A stretch of 64,000 bases of DNA, from assembly GCF_032854445.1 (NCBI RefSeq), contig NC_088300.1:43023682-43087681 (forward strand), given 5' to 3'. The position numbers and the translations under genes are program-made. The notes under the pieces were generated by a model. The model searched no databases, was not told the origin of the DNA, and saw nothing but the letters and a program-made list of their open reading frames with translations. Below are positions 24,001-37,466 of this stretch, in pieces (within the stretch, counting starts at the first letter, position 1; every line of letters starts with the position of its first letter). This DNA comes from Liolophura sinensis (Eukaryota > Mollusca > Polyplacophora > Chitonida > Chitonidae).

Positions 24001-25040
24001 CCATGCGTGGCACACCGAGTTAATGAAATTTCCGAACAAGTACAGTTATTCAGACTTTGGGCTTTATGCGGAATGATGTACACCCGATCATCTTTCCACG
24101 CCTCTGACATCTATGGCGACCTTGACAAGTAAATCGACGCGATGTATCACCGGAAAAGGTCAGTTTTGGCCATGAAGAGTGAGGCTATGAAGATACAAAT
24201 TAAATATCCATACTGAGGAAAAAACTAAGGCGAGAAACGACTTCCAAATGTAGAGATTTTTTTAAAATAAAGAACGTCACATTCTCGTGTATAAATATTA
24301 TTGAATGCCATAGTCTCGTCGAGGAGAAATAATCCATTTGGTAAAAGCATATGCTTGTCTTCTACAAGCTTAAGGCTGTTTCACACCTAAATTCCACACC
24401 AACTTTACTTTCTGAATCTCTTGATTGTGATTCCTAGATTCAAAGTTGTAACGAGCTAACAATATTTGGCATTCAGCATATAGTCATATAGCTGATATAT
24501 TACTGATAATGGTTTCTTGGTGTTTTCTGGAAAAGTATCTAGTCTTCCCAACTCATTCAATAATATGGTCTCCATATGTAACAATATATGATAAAAAATA
24601 GAATGAACGATCGCTGTTATGCGTATATTATTCAAGAACAAAAGCGAACCCGGTAATTGGAAATTCGTTTTTACACTGATTAGAAAATGTCAGGAAATTT
24701 TTCAGCTTGAAAAAAAAAAAACAAAACAAGCTAGTTGGTCATATTTCGGAGAATCGTGGGAAAACTCTGAGGAATATGCGGAAATTTAACTTGGAGAAGA
24801 AACGAAGCTTAAGAATCCACAATTGGCGCTCGGCATGCAATGAATGTAAATTAAGAATCTTTCCGTCATGCGGTAAATGTCTTAAAAACCACATTTGGCA
24901 AACCATTAAAATCTTACGATTGAAACTAATACCATATTAAACTGTCCTGTGTTGAAAACACTGCTTATCTTGACCCTTGTCGGTTAATTTACATCAGTCA
25001 GCCATATATACACCCATATATGTCTATATACTATATTACT
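21035..25040. other. Intergenic, only weak repeat traces
   Basis: Contains a lone unit like the 28180 array near 23345-23400 and a weak SINE-like patch near 22676-22750. No gene seen. Confidence 0.55.
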
Positions 25041-25046
25041 ATATAA

Positions 25047-25372
25047 AGTGAGTGAGTGCTTGCGGTTTAACGTCGTACTTAACACTTTTTCAGTCATATG
25101 AACAGGGAGGAGTCCTTAGATTGTAGGACGGATTTCCACCGTTTATCTAGTGCTGCTTCACTGAGACGCCTTACCTAAGGCAAGTAAGCAGCCCCGCCCG
25201 AGCCAGTATACTGATACGGGTCAACCAATCGTTGTACTATCCCCTTAATGCTTAACGCCAGGCGAGGAAGTTACAACTTCCGCTTTTAAGGTCTTAGGTG
25301 TGGCCCAACCCAGGATTGACCCTGGATCTGCCGAAACGGACGCTCTTCCAACTGTGCTATCCAGACTGGTAT
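25047..25372 (-). mobile_element. SINE family B (tRNA-Pro-like head), near full length
   Basis: Left end: GTGAGTGAGTGCTTGCGG, then TTTAACGTCGTACTTAAC. Right end, reversed: a tRNA-like head with an ATCCAGGGTCAATCCTGG-type B region. The layout equals the copies at 39159 and 42053, about 325 bases with small deletions. Flanking TA-rich sequence prevents a sure target-site call. Confidence 0.85.
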
Positions 25373-25374
25373 AT

Positions 25375-28175
25375 ACACTATCTAGAGCCACAGCTAATAA
25401 TACTGAATATCTTTAGTTAGATAACAGTTCATCCATAACAATGAGATATCGGATGAAGGGGACGATGTTGATGACAAGAATAAGTGGTGGTTAAACAGCA
25501 TGCGTTAAAAGACGCTTGCGCTGAGGAAAGTGAACGAACGAATGTGTCTGGACAGAAGGCAGGAGGGAGGGAGAAGGTCGTTGTGAATTGGGATGTTAAC
25601 ATAGGCCTGACCTATTTAGGCGGTAACTACTCAGAACGGAGTGATACAATATCTCCAAATGGGCAAGTTACAGCGCATATCACATTGCAATGGTTCCAAG
25701 GCATGAAATATTGCAGTAGACGGGATATGTCATGCCCGCCCCGTATCACATGATTATAGTATCTATTTTGGATTGTGATATTTTCGGTTCATATTCGTCT
25801 CAAGAAACGCTACATCCAGTCATGGAAAATCATTTATGGTAAGTTTTTGATATGATTCACGTTTCTTAAAACGAATCTATTCCAACCATACTGTTGCGTA
25901 TATTTTATATTTTGAAAATGAATGTTGATTACTAGAAAGAAGTCTTTTCTCGAAGTTTCTTTTCTAGTATATTATGACAACATATGTGTTCAGCAATCAG
26001 CAGAGCGTACTGTTGTTTTGTTGAAAAGGGCCTTGTGGCGAAAGTGAAGTCTTGCATGGTAGTTACGTGCTTGTAACAACAGAATTGGTGAAATTCACTT
26101 CAAATTATCCCGTCGTAATTGTCTCACAAATTGGGGTTTAGGTATCTGACAAAGTACGGACCACCTTGACGTAATGTATTGAGGCCACGGGAGAATAAAG
26201 TGCAACGAAAGGTGTCTGGGTTATTGTTATTCAGATGTTTGTCACCAAAGCACGTGTACAGGGACAATTAGTGGTCATTATAAGTCATGTCTGGAGGTGG
26301 GTGGCCAGGACAAAGGAGCAGTGGCTAGTGATTGCCTATCAGACCATGTTACGGGAGTGGCGTCATTATCAAGTCCAGAACAATACCACAATGAAAGCTG
26401 GATGAATGAACAATGACGGTTGTGCCAAGACCCGAAGTTTCCATCGATTGTCAACATTGTGATGCGGTGGTCATTAGGTGCACTAATTCCTCACCATGTC
26501 CTATTACAATGAGATATAAACTGTTAACGATTTAGGTGGACTCTCGTTTAGCCCTCTTAAATGTTATGTCACGGTTGACGTGGCTTTATAATAAATGCAT
26601 TTTGCTTGGAATCAGTCCGGAAAACAATTTCACTGCTGTTTCGAATGGCACATGTTTGGCTCAAGTCATTCAAACGAGGAAATTGTGTGGTCAGGCTGGC
26701 ACCAAGCGCAAAACCAAACAGACCCCAATGGAAATTCCATGAATTCCACGAATTTTCATGTAAAACTATATGAACATCGTTCTGAGATAATATCTCTTCC
26801 ACCGTGTTCTAGTAAACGTCAAATGTACACTCAAAACAGGAAGAAAATAATATTTTCCCAGATGGAATTGCTTGGGTACAATACTTACCTTGCTGTAATA
26901 TTTCCTATCCCAACTGCACAGAACTCAGTATAAGGTTCCACTGGAACTTTGATTGGTCAGAACCGTCTCTTGCCCCCAATCCACACCGATTAACAGACCC
27001 CTCTTCGCAGGTCTCTCGGAAGCACGTGCTTAAATGCTCTGCGAATTCCCCTCGGATTCTCCAGGTTTTAAATGCTACCGCCTCCTCGAGCTCTACCGGA
27101 TCAGGATGTGAAAGCACTTACAGCCATGGAATATCGGATATGTCGGATGTGGCGTGTGTAAGGAGTCTAAGCGTGTAGGTCCGCCCCACCGGATCTTTAT
27201 ACATGCTTGTTTCTCAAACAACCAATCAATGATTCCCACCACGCCACTGATCTTTTGCTTTAAATAATGGTCGAGTTTATGTCCGATTTTCCGAGAAAAT
27301 CCCGAAATCTATAAATTTATACAGCCCAAGGTATTTTTTGTTATTCTTTCAGACTGATTGCGCTTAATTTCACTTGTCTGCCAAGCAAAAAATGCAAACA
27401 CATTCACATAGATGAAACAATATAAATATGCTTCTTCTGTATAGAAATATGTTTGAGACAGTTAAAAGCAGAAGAGAAGCCGAGCGGTTCCAGCGTATTC
27501 CGTTTGATTCTACCACTACCACAATACTGACGCCAGCGATGTTTGACGAATTGTAAATCATTCATGCTCTTACCTCGGACGGCCATAATGACACTTTACG
27601 CGTAACAGTAACACTTGTCCCTTCAGGAGTGTTTAAGCCGGCCATTTCTTTAAGACTTCCACACCTGCCAGCCATCATGACTGTGGTCATCAAACCAGAC
27701 GCAACGGCTTAACACGGAATGAGGGGTTTATTCGGACCTTGAGGAAAGGAAACCATTTGGTGGTGTACAATCAGAGCTTGGCAAGAACACTTTATGTGAA
27801 AGGAGGAGTAAGACACGTGAAATGCTCCCCCAATAGTGTGGGTAATCACACGAACAGACCCTTAGTGCTACTTACTAAAAGACTAACTGGCGGCTGAACA
27901 TTTCTCTGCAGGGTCGAAGACAACCAGTTCTTGTCAAAATATACACCAAACCATATAATTTCGTACTACCAGCGAGTGGAATATCCGTACACAATTTCAT
28001 CAAAAGATTTAAGAGATGTAGAAATCTCACATCTAGCAACACAGGTATTCTCAATGGTAAACTATGAATGGGCAAAGACAAACCTAGCCTTCATGTGAAT
28101 AAGAACAGCCGGTCAATACTGAACATATCTCGTAATGCACAGTATCACATTTGTCATTTGTGTCCTGTTGAATGA
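25375..28175. other. Intergenic, candidate promoter only
   Basis: Apart from the promoter-like cluster at 27181-27226, I see nothing definable. Open frames around 26536-26933 lack support. Confidence 0.5.
27181..27226 (-). promoter_or_regulatory. Candidate promoter: CCAAT box, TATA box, GC box
   Basis: On the minus strand ATTGG (27226-27222, an inverted CCAAT), TATAAAG (27201-27195) and GGGGCGG (27187-27181) follow in order. Some 70 bases downstream of the TATA box is ATGGCT followed by a GTAAGTG donor (27127-27115). The motifs are seen; a promoter is inference, since no further exon could be assigned. Confidence 0.25.
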
Positions 28176-28179
28176 AGTT

Positions 28180-28627
28180 TTGTCAGATGCCTCCAGTTTT
28201 TCCGACAAGGTCTGATGTGTTCTCTGGGCTACGTCAAGTTTTTCAGATGTATGGCGAGTCCCGATGGTATTCTCCGCACTAGGCCCATTTTTTTAGGTAA
28301 CGGACGAGGTCCGGTGGTTTTCTCCGGGCTCTGTCCACATATCTGGCGGTCGGTGGTATTATTTAGGTTCTGTTCTTTTTTTCACATATCTGGCGGTTCG
28401 TGGTATTATCTGGGCTCTGTCCGGTTTTTCAGATACCTGGCGAGTCCCCGGTGGTATTCTCCGGGCTAGGTCCAATTTTTTAGGTAAATTACGAGGTCCG
28501 GTGGTATTCTCCGAGCTCTGTCCTATTCTCGGTAACTGACGATGTCCGGTGGTATTCTCCGAGCTCTGTCGGTTTTTTTTAGGTAACTGACGAGGCCCAG
28601 TGGTATTCTCCGGGCTCGGTCCAGTGT
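28180..28627. repeat. Tandem array of a roughly 45-56-bp unit resembling the SINE A core
   Basis: About nine imperfect units share TGGTATTCTCCGGGCTCTGT, a T run, and GGTAACTGACGAGGTCC. The part GGTATTCTCCGGGCTCTGTC resembles GGTTTCCCCCGGGCTCTGCC of the SINE that follows directly. A lone similar unit occurs near 23345-23400. Confidence 0.85.
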
Positions 28628-28762
28628 GTCAGCAACCTGCGGATGGTCGTGGGTTTCCCCCGGGCTCTGCCCGGTTTCCACCCACCATAATGCTGGCCGC
28701 CGTCGTATAAGTGAAATATTCTTGAGTACGGCGTAAAACACCAGTCAAATAAATAAATAACA
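28628..28762 (+). mobile_element. SINE family A, core and tail, at the end of a tandem array
   Basis: This starts near AGCAACCTGCGGATGGTCG and ends in GAGTACGGCGTAAAACACC with an AAAT tail. It directly follows the tandem array at 28180-28627, whose units resemble its own first part. Confidence 0.85.
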
Positions 28763-29056
28763 AACGTGTTTCTGTTCAAACATGTTCGCTTGATGTGCTA
28801 ACATTATGATCAAAATAACAAAATATAAGTAATCAAATTCTCTAATTGGCTTATACAATCTTTTGATTGGTCAGATTGTTTTCATTGGGCTATTCTCCAA
28901 TCTCAGGATATAAACCTCACCGCCACATATAAGTGAAAAGTACACACATACATAAAGGCATTTCTTGTAGTTTAATTCGATGGAAAATGCAAACAAAGTG
29001 GGATTTATATTCTGACCGGTTCTGTATACCTTTAAATGACTATATGAGTATGTGGG

Positions 29057-29185
29057 AAGGTTTTGTGGCAACCTGCGGATGGTCGTGGGCTCTTCCCGGT
29101 TTCCTCCCACCATAATGCTGGCCGTCGTCGTATAAGTGAAATATTCTTAAGTACGGCGTAAAACACCAATCAAATAAATAACTAA

Positions 29186-29256
<71 letters not shown>

Positions 29257-29286
29257 AAAAAATAAATAAATAAATAATAAATAAAT
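29057..29286 (+). mobile_element. SINE family A, core with an expanded AAAT tail
   Basis: The core runs 29057-29176, then the tail has grown into about 100 bases of (AAAT)n up to 29286. This links the microsatellite to the SINE end. Confidence 0.85.
29185..29286. repeat. (AAAT)n microsatellite
   Basis: About 25 AAAT units with a few errors, grown from the tail of the SINE at 29057. Confidence 0.97.
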
Positions 29287-31225
29287 TACTATATGACTTA
29301 TTGAAATATTTCATTTGTCAGGCAAATAGTGGGTAAATCACGACCAGAGCTTTTAGCAGAACACATGCTACATGTATATATGTATATAAGTCAATAACAC
29401 TACTCGGAAATGTCATTGGAGCCATCCCCCGCATTGGAATTTAATCAAGTAAAGTCGCGAACCAAGCCTTAAACCACAAGGAGAGCGAATTCTATTTACG
29501 GTGATATATAATGATGATGTATGATTATGCGTCAACAGTTACAAGGACTGTAATTTCTGTCATTCACTTTGTCACTAAGCCATTTGCTAACATGCCACTT
29601 GGCGTCGCTAGCCAATACTGCGGTATAATATATTAAAAAACCTTTACTTTTGCCATTCTTTGCATTCTTCGGCATTAGGTTTTCCTTTTCTTTCGAATTA
29701 CATGTACGTCGTAAAATGTTCCTGAACTGGAGTAAAGTTGATCGAGAAAAATACGACTCAAAACATAAATAGGCACGTAAATAGATCCACAAACAAAACT
29801 GTACACAATAGCTTACTTGACATTTCCTAGATATTAATCTTTTCAAATGGTTGATCCATTTGAAGGAATTAATGGGAGATTACTGCGTACACACGGATCA
29901 CTTTTAAACAATGTCATTGTAATCCAGTAGGTTAATTACAGAATTCGATTAGTTCTTTAATTGCATTTCTATTTTACCCGGAAATATCTAAAAATCTGAC
30001 CGTTTATTAGTTCGACTGAAGCGTTAGTTTTGCCGTAACGAATATGCCCCAAGCTTGAACACAGCTTGTGATAGTTCGGCTGGGGCGATAAGTAGAAGGG
30101 TTTGTAATGTGTCTGGTGGAAGGTTGTACATTTAGCACGACGTTAAAGGCGAATCAAGCAAACAAAGTTGGTTTTAAATTTAGATTATAGTTATCCCCCT
30201 GTTCCTGATATTAGGAGACCAGCTATATATATATTGGAAAGATGCCATATCTAAAGGAAGAATGATGGGAACAGCGCCAAGATGTGACAACGTCATTTTC
30301 TTCTCGCTAACACACATGTCGGTGAATTATAAGTTATTGGAATATCATTAAAGACATAAAGCAAAGACCTGGCAATTGAACATACGTAACTGGTGAAATA
30401 CGGAGTCATGTCAGTTTACCTCAGTCAGGGTTTTACTCTAACTGTTAATGTAAATGCATAAATAGTCACAAATTACACGCCCCGAAGCAGCATAGCTTGG
30501 CACACCCAACATTTTGAAAAACTCTGGTCAAGAGTCAGAGTTCTTCGACACTAAAAGTAAACATGTTTGATTAAAATTGATGAAAGAGTTCAAGAGATAT
30601 CGTGTTTGTAAGCAAAAAAAAACTACTAAACCACAAAACACTACTTAAAAGGTCTTAAAAACATTGACCAAAGTGACAGAAGATGAATACAGTATTTTTT
30701 AATGGCGAGGTGTACAGACGACATCAGTTTGGTAAGGCTAGATAAAGCGTTGGCGAGATATGGCGTTTAGAGAAAAAAAGGCGACAGACGCAAACAGTTA
30801 CAACAATACCCATATGCTAATTTTAGCCTAATGGTAAAATCATTATGCCTAAACATAAAACTGTACAGGAGGCACCTAGGGTATGAAGATTCATGCATTC
30901 ATGTAGCAAAGATCTCTGAATTATTTAGTAAACTACGGTCGCTGTAAGCAAAGTCAACCCACACTCAGTTATCAGACGCATATTCCTCATATAGACCTAA
31001 TCTCTAATTCACTTGACATTATTGGGTACACCCGAAGTGTCACTATGACTCAATATTTCGGCATTTTTCTGATACCATATATTTCAGCTAGCGACGTTTC
31101 AAGCTCATGTTTAAATTCTAAGATTACAGTAGGATGGAACACTTGCTGTATCCTCAGTCAGCGTTTGCTGACCTGTCGTCGCTTTTTTGGTTTTACTCTC
31201 TATGCTGAACGTTTCTAATTACATT

Positions 31226-31311
31226 CACTTGGTTTCCTCCATCTTGAAACTTAGCCGCCATGAACATAAGTAAAATTTTACTGCTACGGCATATGTAAAA
31301 GGCCAGTTAAA
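31226..31311 (+). mobile_element. SINE family A, diverged 3' fragment
   Basis: GGTTTCCTCCATCTTGAAAC, then CCGCCATGAACATAAGTAAA, matches the family A 3' core only loosely. Confidence 0.4.
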
Positions 31312-33389
31312 ATAGTAATTGAGTATGATACCCACACAGACTGTTAGCTGGTGAAGTCACGTGAACGACAGTAGGGCCGATTACCTCTGAAATGATCTGT
31401 TATCATCTACAGAACGACTGGCTTAATCTTCCTAGACTGAAATGGTGGATAGGGCCGAGGCTTCATTTGTTTTGGTTACCAGTATGCAGTCAGCCCTATA
31501 GAATACGTAGGTATGTCTCACGCACAAACGGTGGGAATTGTTTGCCATGTCTACAGAAACATGGTGGCCTTAGGGATTGGCTCGACATATTGTAAACGGG
31601 AGGGTTTTATAGTATGAGATCACGTCGCTGAATATATGGGAATCAAACATACGCTGATGCAAGTGGGTGGTTTTATGATTAAACAGTTGCGGGTCACATG
31701 TTTGCAAGTCAGCCGAAACTAACTTAATATGTATGTTAAACAGCTGTAGACGACGATATGGGAGGGTAGATGGCAGGATCTGTAGTGGCCTTTCCGATTG
31801 AGGTATTTATCAGTGAACATGCAACACGAACGACGGTCCTTACTGGCGCTTAGAGCACTGGCTCCCTGTGGCTGTCAGCTCTTTGAACAATGCTATCACG
31901 AGCTCGAATCCAGCTCCCGTTTCTGCCACCGTTGATTTAGCTCAATAACATGGCGAACTGGGGTGTTTTAGCCCGTCAATTCCTCTACCAATAAACCTTT
32001 CTCATGTAGAGGAAATATTCCTGTATAGATAATATTAAGTAAACCTTTATTTTGACGATTAAAATATTTTTTTGCTTTAGTCCTTGACCAATTAAGCCTT
32101 GTTTTTAAGTTACAGAATTCATGATTTGTCTTGGTTATTGATTATCTCTGTATCTAATATGATTAAAAATTATCATAGTTACCCCTCATTAAGAACGATT
32201 TTGGGGCAAGATATCGTAGTGCACAGAATGGCGCTGTAAAATATACATCGCTCCTTCGCATTCTCTGTTTGCCAGATGTTCTATATCATCCTTCTTCACA
32301 TTCGGCGATAGTGCTGTGGAAATGTGACAAAATCTGTGTTTCTGGCTTCCTGGAATGTACCCCTTGTAGACAGTATGTTTAGATGTTTGCTCAAGGAGCA
32401 ATGTGGATGTGCTTAATAATGTCCTTCCGTGATAAGTTTAAATCACGTATATATCTCATCATTATCGGAATGATTTCAGAGATAACCGCTTTGGAACCAT
32501 ATATTACGTTATCAACACCTCCTCCAGCAAGCTGTACTCCCCAGAGTTAAGCAAGGGAAAATCACGTCTATGTAGCGTGTTGCTCGGAGCTCATCATACA
32601 CGGAACAACGGAACAGCAGTACGTGGAAGGCTCTCCGAGTCTTTCCCACACAGATGTAGCTTTGTATTTATTTTTCATTTTACTTGATTCAGGATTTACG
32701 CATTTTTCGAGATATTTCGCCTTTGTGATGAAGGAAACAGGGAAGAGCCTGGTGGAAACCACCGCCCTGTATGTACCAAAGATAAATGAAAATGGTCTTG
32801 ACATAAAGCGGCAACTTTTCTAGCCGGTGTTGGCCTCATTCGTTATGTCATCTTGCCAGTGTAGGCAAGTTGTTTTTTTTTCAGTAAGTCCTGAGAACAA
32901 ATCGGTTAACATAATCTTGGTGTATGTTTCCCTGGACTCTGTCGGCCTTCTCTTATGCATGGTTAATCATCTGTACAGACGACACGGTACACTAAGGAGT
33001 GGTTTCGTTCACGATACCTTATTCCAAAACAAACGAAGGGGTTCGTTGGTGAGATAGCATCCATGAAAGAAAATGGAAACATATAACTTTCTACAGACAA
33101 CCCATTTACCATAAACACAGCATCATCACCAACAGTAGCCTTACCAATCAAGAACCCAGTTGCAGACATATTCCCCAACTTATAGTTTATTTTTTTGTGC
33201 CTTTGTATTCATATTATTCTGTCTGATATGACAATATTTATATAAGTTAGTCTAGACAAGTTATTTAGTAGACATATCCGGGAAAATGATACGACATGAA
33301 CATTTTATCATACCCTTCCAATATCTGATTTCATTTTGTCGAAACAATAAGCATGCTAATTTTGGCCGCAGGGAATGTTAGGGGTAGCT

Positions 33390-33414
33390 GGGGCGGGGCT
33401 GGGTTGGGGGTGGG
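33390..33414 (+). other. G-rich tract with G-quadruplex potential
   Basis: Within 25 bases there are five runs of three or more G separated by 1-2 bases, enough for a four-stranded fold. The tract lies in otherwise AT-rich DNA with no gene nearby. Confidence 0.6.
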
Positions 33415-33714
33415 TTGTTGTAGGTGAGGTGCGTGGAGGTGGTGGATAATCTGCTCAATGGATTTAAATTATCCAGTCCGATGTAATGCAGCTCTACTGT
33501 ATTTCAAGATTGTGTATTTCAAGACAAAGTTACAAATTGGGTTGTTCTTACGATAGAAAATCGAAATACATGTGAGAAAACGATGTAGTGTATACGAAAC
33601 TTTAGTCAGAAGCATGTACCGTGGGAAATAAATTCTGAATGCCAGTTTCATGGGGAAGGAGAATTCCAATGAATACAATAGTAAGACAGTGGAACGCGTG
33701 TGTTAGGCTTTCAA

Positions 33715-33920
33715 AAATTTTGATTTTATTTATTTATTTATTTTTTGGATTGTTTTTTTTTAGTTATTGACGACTTTTCCCACGTGTGATGGGCAGACAT
33801 GCATGCAACATTGGTGGAAGACACCACAAAACTTGAGGGAGACACGCTATAGTTGCAGACCCTGATGGGCCTATGTAGGGAACTACCTTTTCGGTGACAT
33901 GTCGAAAGGTATATATCCAT
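33715..33920 (-). mobile_element. SINE family C
   Basis: An ATTT tail (33724-33742) is followed by CGACTTTTCCCACGTGTGAT and GCATGCAACATTGGTGGAAG. The arrangement parallels the copy at 13735-14037. Confidence 0.6.
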
Positions 33921-33924
33921 TTAT

Positions 33925-36825
33925 AGTATGTATCCAATCAGGGGTCACTGGACGAAATCGAAGGTTAATCATTGGTTCAGACAACAGCCTTGGATGAGCC
34001 TTGAATGCGAGAGAGACACCCTGGGATCAGAGATCGTGGTTCACAAATCTGCCATAGAGAAGACTTATTGAAACAGATTGATTATGAGACTGGCCGGAGA
34101 ATTTGCATTATACATACAAAGGATCAATGCGGTTTGAAACCCAAACCAGGTGGCGTGATTCAAAGCTCCAAGGAGGGTACGTTTGGTAGAATCCAGACTA
34201 ATGTGAATTCAGCGTCCGGTCTAATAGCGGAATCTCTGCAGTCTTGTAGTCTTGTTTCTCGGGGTACTTGCTGACTTGTCCAATACAAGAGCAGAAAGCA
34301 AACCAAGTTTTCAAGGAAAACAGACATGGTTACAGTATGATATCAGAAAAGGGTCTTGTGCTTATCAATTTTTAACGAGGAAAGACCTTTTGTTTGGCGA
34401 ATAGCACATTAATTTCAGACTTATAACATCGAATGTTTGAATAAAAACTAAATTAATTAAACTAAATAACTGTGGCAGGCCATGGTTAAAGTTAAATATA
34501 AATATATTGTGAATATAATATTAATATTGGAGCTATTTATGTATAATATTTATTTACATTCCATGAAGATTTCTTTTTGAACGGTACATTGTCAGATTTT
34601 GGATAGCAAAGTGTCTGCTGTCGAAGTCCATAGTTTCTTATCTTTTGCATTGATCACTGGAATGGAACGGTTCCAACGGTAACATAGTATTTGTAAAGAA
34701 AGATAAATGGGAAAATACGAATATTTTCACAGAAGGTCCAGAAAAGTCTGTATTTCTTTTGTATTCATTTGTAATTTTAATTACTGCTTGGATCTGAACA
34801 CGTCACCTCATTGGCACCGGCATTCTAGGAGGCCGCGTGAAACTTGATATTTGACACAAACAACACAGAACGTGTTGGACAAAGACTAAACTTTTTATTT
34901 AAAACAGCGGTTTCATATATAATACTGCTCCGTGGGTCACGTGTGATATGGAGACGTTAAAATAAAAGTCATAAGCAAGTCATATGATTACTCATCACAA
35001 CCCTTGGTAAAATTGTGGTTTGTTGGAAAGTTATCTCTCCTTAGTTTTTTCAACAAGTCTACAATACACAGTTTCTTTCCATAAACACACCGGGTTATAC
35101 ACTATGCATATGTATACTTTGGGTACCAGCCATTAACGCCACTAAGGGTGTTTTTATCTCTAAGGGATAAACACGATTAATTCACTGTGTGGCAGCAGGG
35201 TATTTGTTTTTATTTACTCACGCTCACTAGAGTTATCACCCTTTAATGGTAATATAGGTCAAATGGCCCCTTTGCAAAATTCATGCAAGCCGTTCAGTTC
35301 AACGAAAAATGAGTTTGTAATAAGTTGTGTTGTTGAGTATTCTTGGACTGTTTTATCGCACTTAAATGTGGCTTTGTGGTTGGATTAATTGTTGCTCTCT
35401 TCGTTAGTTCTTACTGGTTTTTTTGTATTTGGTAAATTTTGACGGAAATATGCGTAGGATGGTGGGAGCACGTCGCGGGAAACGGGTAACGGCTGTCCTG
35501 TACACTAGTGGGGCAGTCACGTCACGCCGCCCAGCCGCCTCGACACGACGCCATGCTGCTTAGCATCTGGTCTCGGTCACGACCCCTCCTGAGATTCCGA
35601 TAACCTTCCATGACCTCCCATTAGCGGGGCAAACCTCCGCTCTACCGGGCACAGGTGAGTTTCGAAACAAATCCTGTTGATATAACATCTTCAATGTATC
35701 TCTGTGAGCAATGTCTCGTACTTTGAATACAGATTTAACACGTGTACAATGTATATAGTACATGGGTTTGACAACGCCTATGTGTTCCGTAGGGTGGGGT
35801 TGTCTCCCTTGAGGTGTTCCCCAGGGAGAGATGGAAAAAAACTACCGCCATGCCATTCTTGTGTTTCCGCAGGGTGAGGGTTTCAGTCATCAAGAGATTA
35901 TAATATACTTTTAGTAATAAAAGCTGTGGCCTATTCTCTCCATCTGATTGTTAACTTGGTTATTTAGTTAAGGGACACGTATATATAATTAATTACAAAA
36001 TTAAGTCAAAAGCTCTATCGGATTTCTGAAATCTTTTCATTTTTGGACTTTTGTACCATAGCATTCCATTCTTTGATACTTCGTCTCAGTATTACAACTG
36101 CGTGGCCTTTGTGAATTGACATGACCCTCTAACTCTTCGGACAAGCATAACCATATCAAGAAACATTTTGAAGGCGGTTATACATTGAATAAAGTCAAAG
36201 CTTTTTGTACAAAGGGCTGTTGTTGTCCATATGTGCTAGAGACTTTCGTTGGCATGTTGATACCACTCCTTGTGAAATAGAATGGGGTAACACAGTCATA
36301 AAACCTTCTACAATTTCTCACTGTCACAACCATATTTTTTCCTTTATCTTCTCAACATCCGAAGTCATGCTTCATAGGATTCTGAAGGGGTTTTGTTTGA
36401 ATTAAGTCTGCTACACACATTATGCTAGTGTATAGCGTGCAAAGGCTCGCACTTTTTCGCGTGCAGAGTTTTGCACGTTCTCGCGTGCAGATTAACGGAT
36501 GTTATCTCTAGGGATGGACATGGTAACAGGCTGTGACTGAGCAAATGCTTCCAACTGATTACTGGGTCTAATGATAGCGGATTAATACGATGATATGACA
36601 TACAGTGATCTGGATTACTAGCAGAACAAGTTTATATCTCGATATGCCGTCACCATGCCGACGTATAGCAAAACTCTAACTCTGTTTGTGGAACATTGGA
36701 GACAATAATGGGTTCAAGACGCTTCATGTGGGTGTTTGCAGTCAGACTTTAGTTAAATTCTTCTTGTTTTCAACTGATATCGGTGCATATATATTCGTCT
36801 GAATTTTGTCAAAAGTCGTATAGTT
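33925..36825. other. Intergenic, CpG-rich patch only
   Basis: Includes a tRNA T-arm-like fragment at 34791, the CpG-rich donor-bearing patch at 35460, and a 14-bp direct repeat around CGCGTGCAGA near 36458-36490. Confidence 0.5.
35460..35654 (+). promoter_or_regulatory. CpG-rich stretch ending in a splice-donor consensus (candidate first exon)
   Basis: About 190 bases of unusually high GC and CpG in AT-rich surroundings end in CACAG|GTGAGTTTC at 35654/35655. Frames within it are short, so it would be an untranslated exon. No partner exon was identified. Confidence 0.25.
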
Positions 36826-36830
36826 TACTG

Positions 36831-36931
36831 TGGGCACTCTGGTTTCCTCCTACTGTAAAACCAACCGCTGTCGCAAATTCTTCAGTATGGCGTTAAACAA
36901 GCATGATGTCAAATAAATAAATGAATAAATA
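36831..36931 (+). mobile_element. SINE family A-like 3' fragment
   Basis: GGTTTCCTCCTACTGTAAAA is followed by TTCAGTATGGCGTTAAACA and an AAAT tail. It is diverged, possibly a separate subfamily. Confidence 0.55.
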
Positions 36932-37424
36932 AAAATCAATCAATCAAATAATCAAAACATCTTAATATCAAAGTTATACTGTCGTGTTCTCAAGTATATC
37001 CCTGCATACCGCCTTTCTTTCGGGTGAACAAATAACGAATGGTAGCTGATCGATATGGTCAGTGACTTATCGCGCTCGAAACTAGTTCTCCTTGACTGGG
37101 ATGCGGCCTGTAGTCAGGAGGTTTATAGTTTTGTATTTACGGTTTAAGGTTTTCCTATTTTGGTTAGTTACCAGAGTTACACCAAGACGTCAAGAAGTAC
37201 GGAAATACATGTTCGAGGATTATTTTTTTACTTTTAAGTATTAATACGAGTAAACATTACAGGTAATTTGCATAGAGTTGAAATATAAGATGATTTTTAT
37301 TATTATAAACTTGGTGATTTAAAACGTTTGCAGACATAGGCATATATTAGTCTGAGTGGCTGATGGCGTCTGTGGACAGAGCCCATGTGTATTAGACTGT
37401 AGAGACACAATTATCCTACATTAG

Positions 37425-37466
37425 ATTTATTTATTTGACTGGCGTTTTACGCTATCCTGTGCTAGA
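37425..37466 (-). mobile_element. SINE family A 3' tip
   Basis: Only the ATTT tail and GACTGGCGTTTTACGC remain, in minus orientation. Confidence 0.5.

Larger units (their letters stand above)
29290..33710. other. Intergenic, scattered repeat traces
   Basis: Holds a weak SINE fragment at 31226, a possible tRNA-like patch near 31850-31930 and the G-rich tract at 33390. No exon found. Confidence 0.5.
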
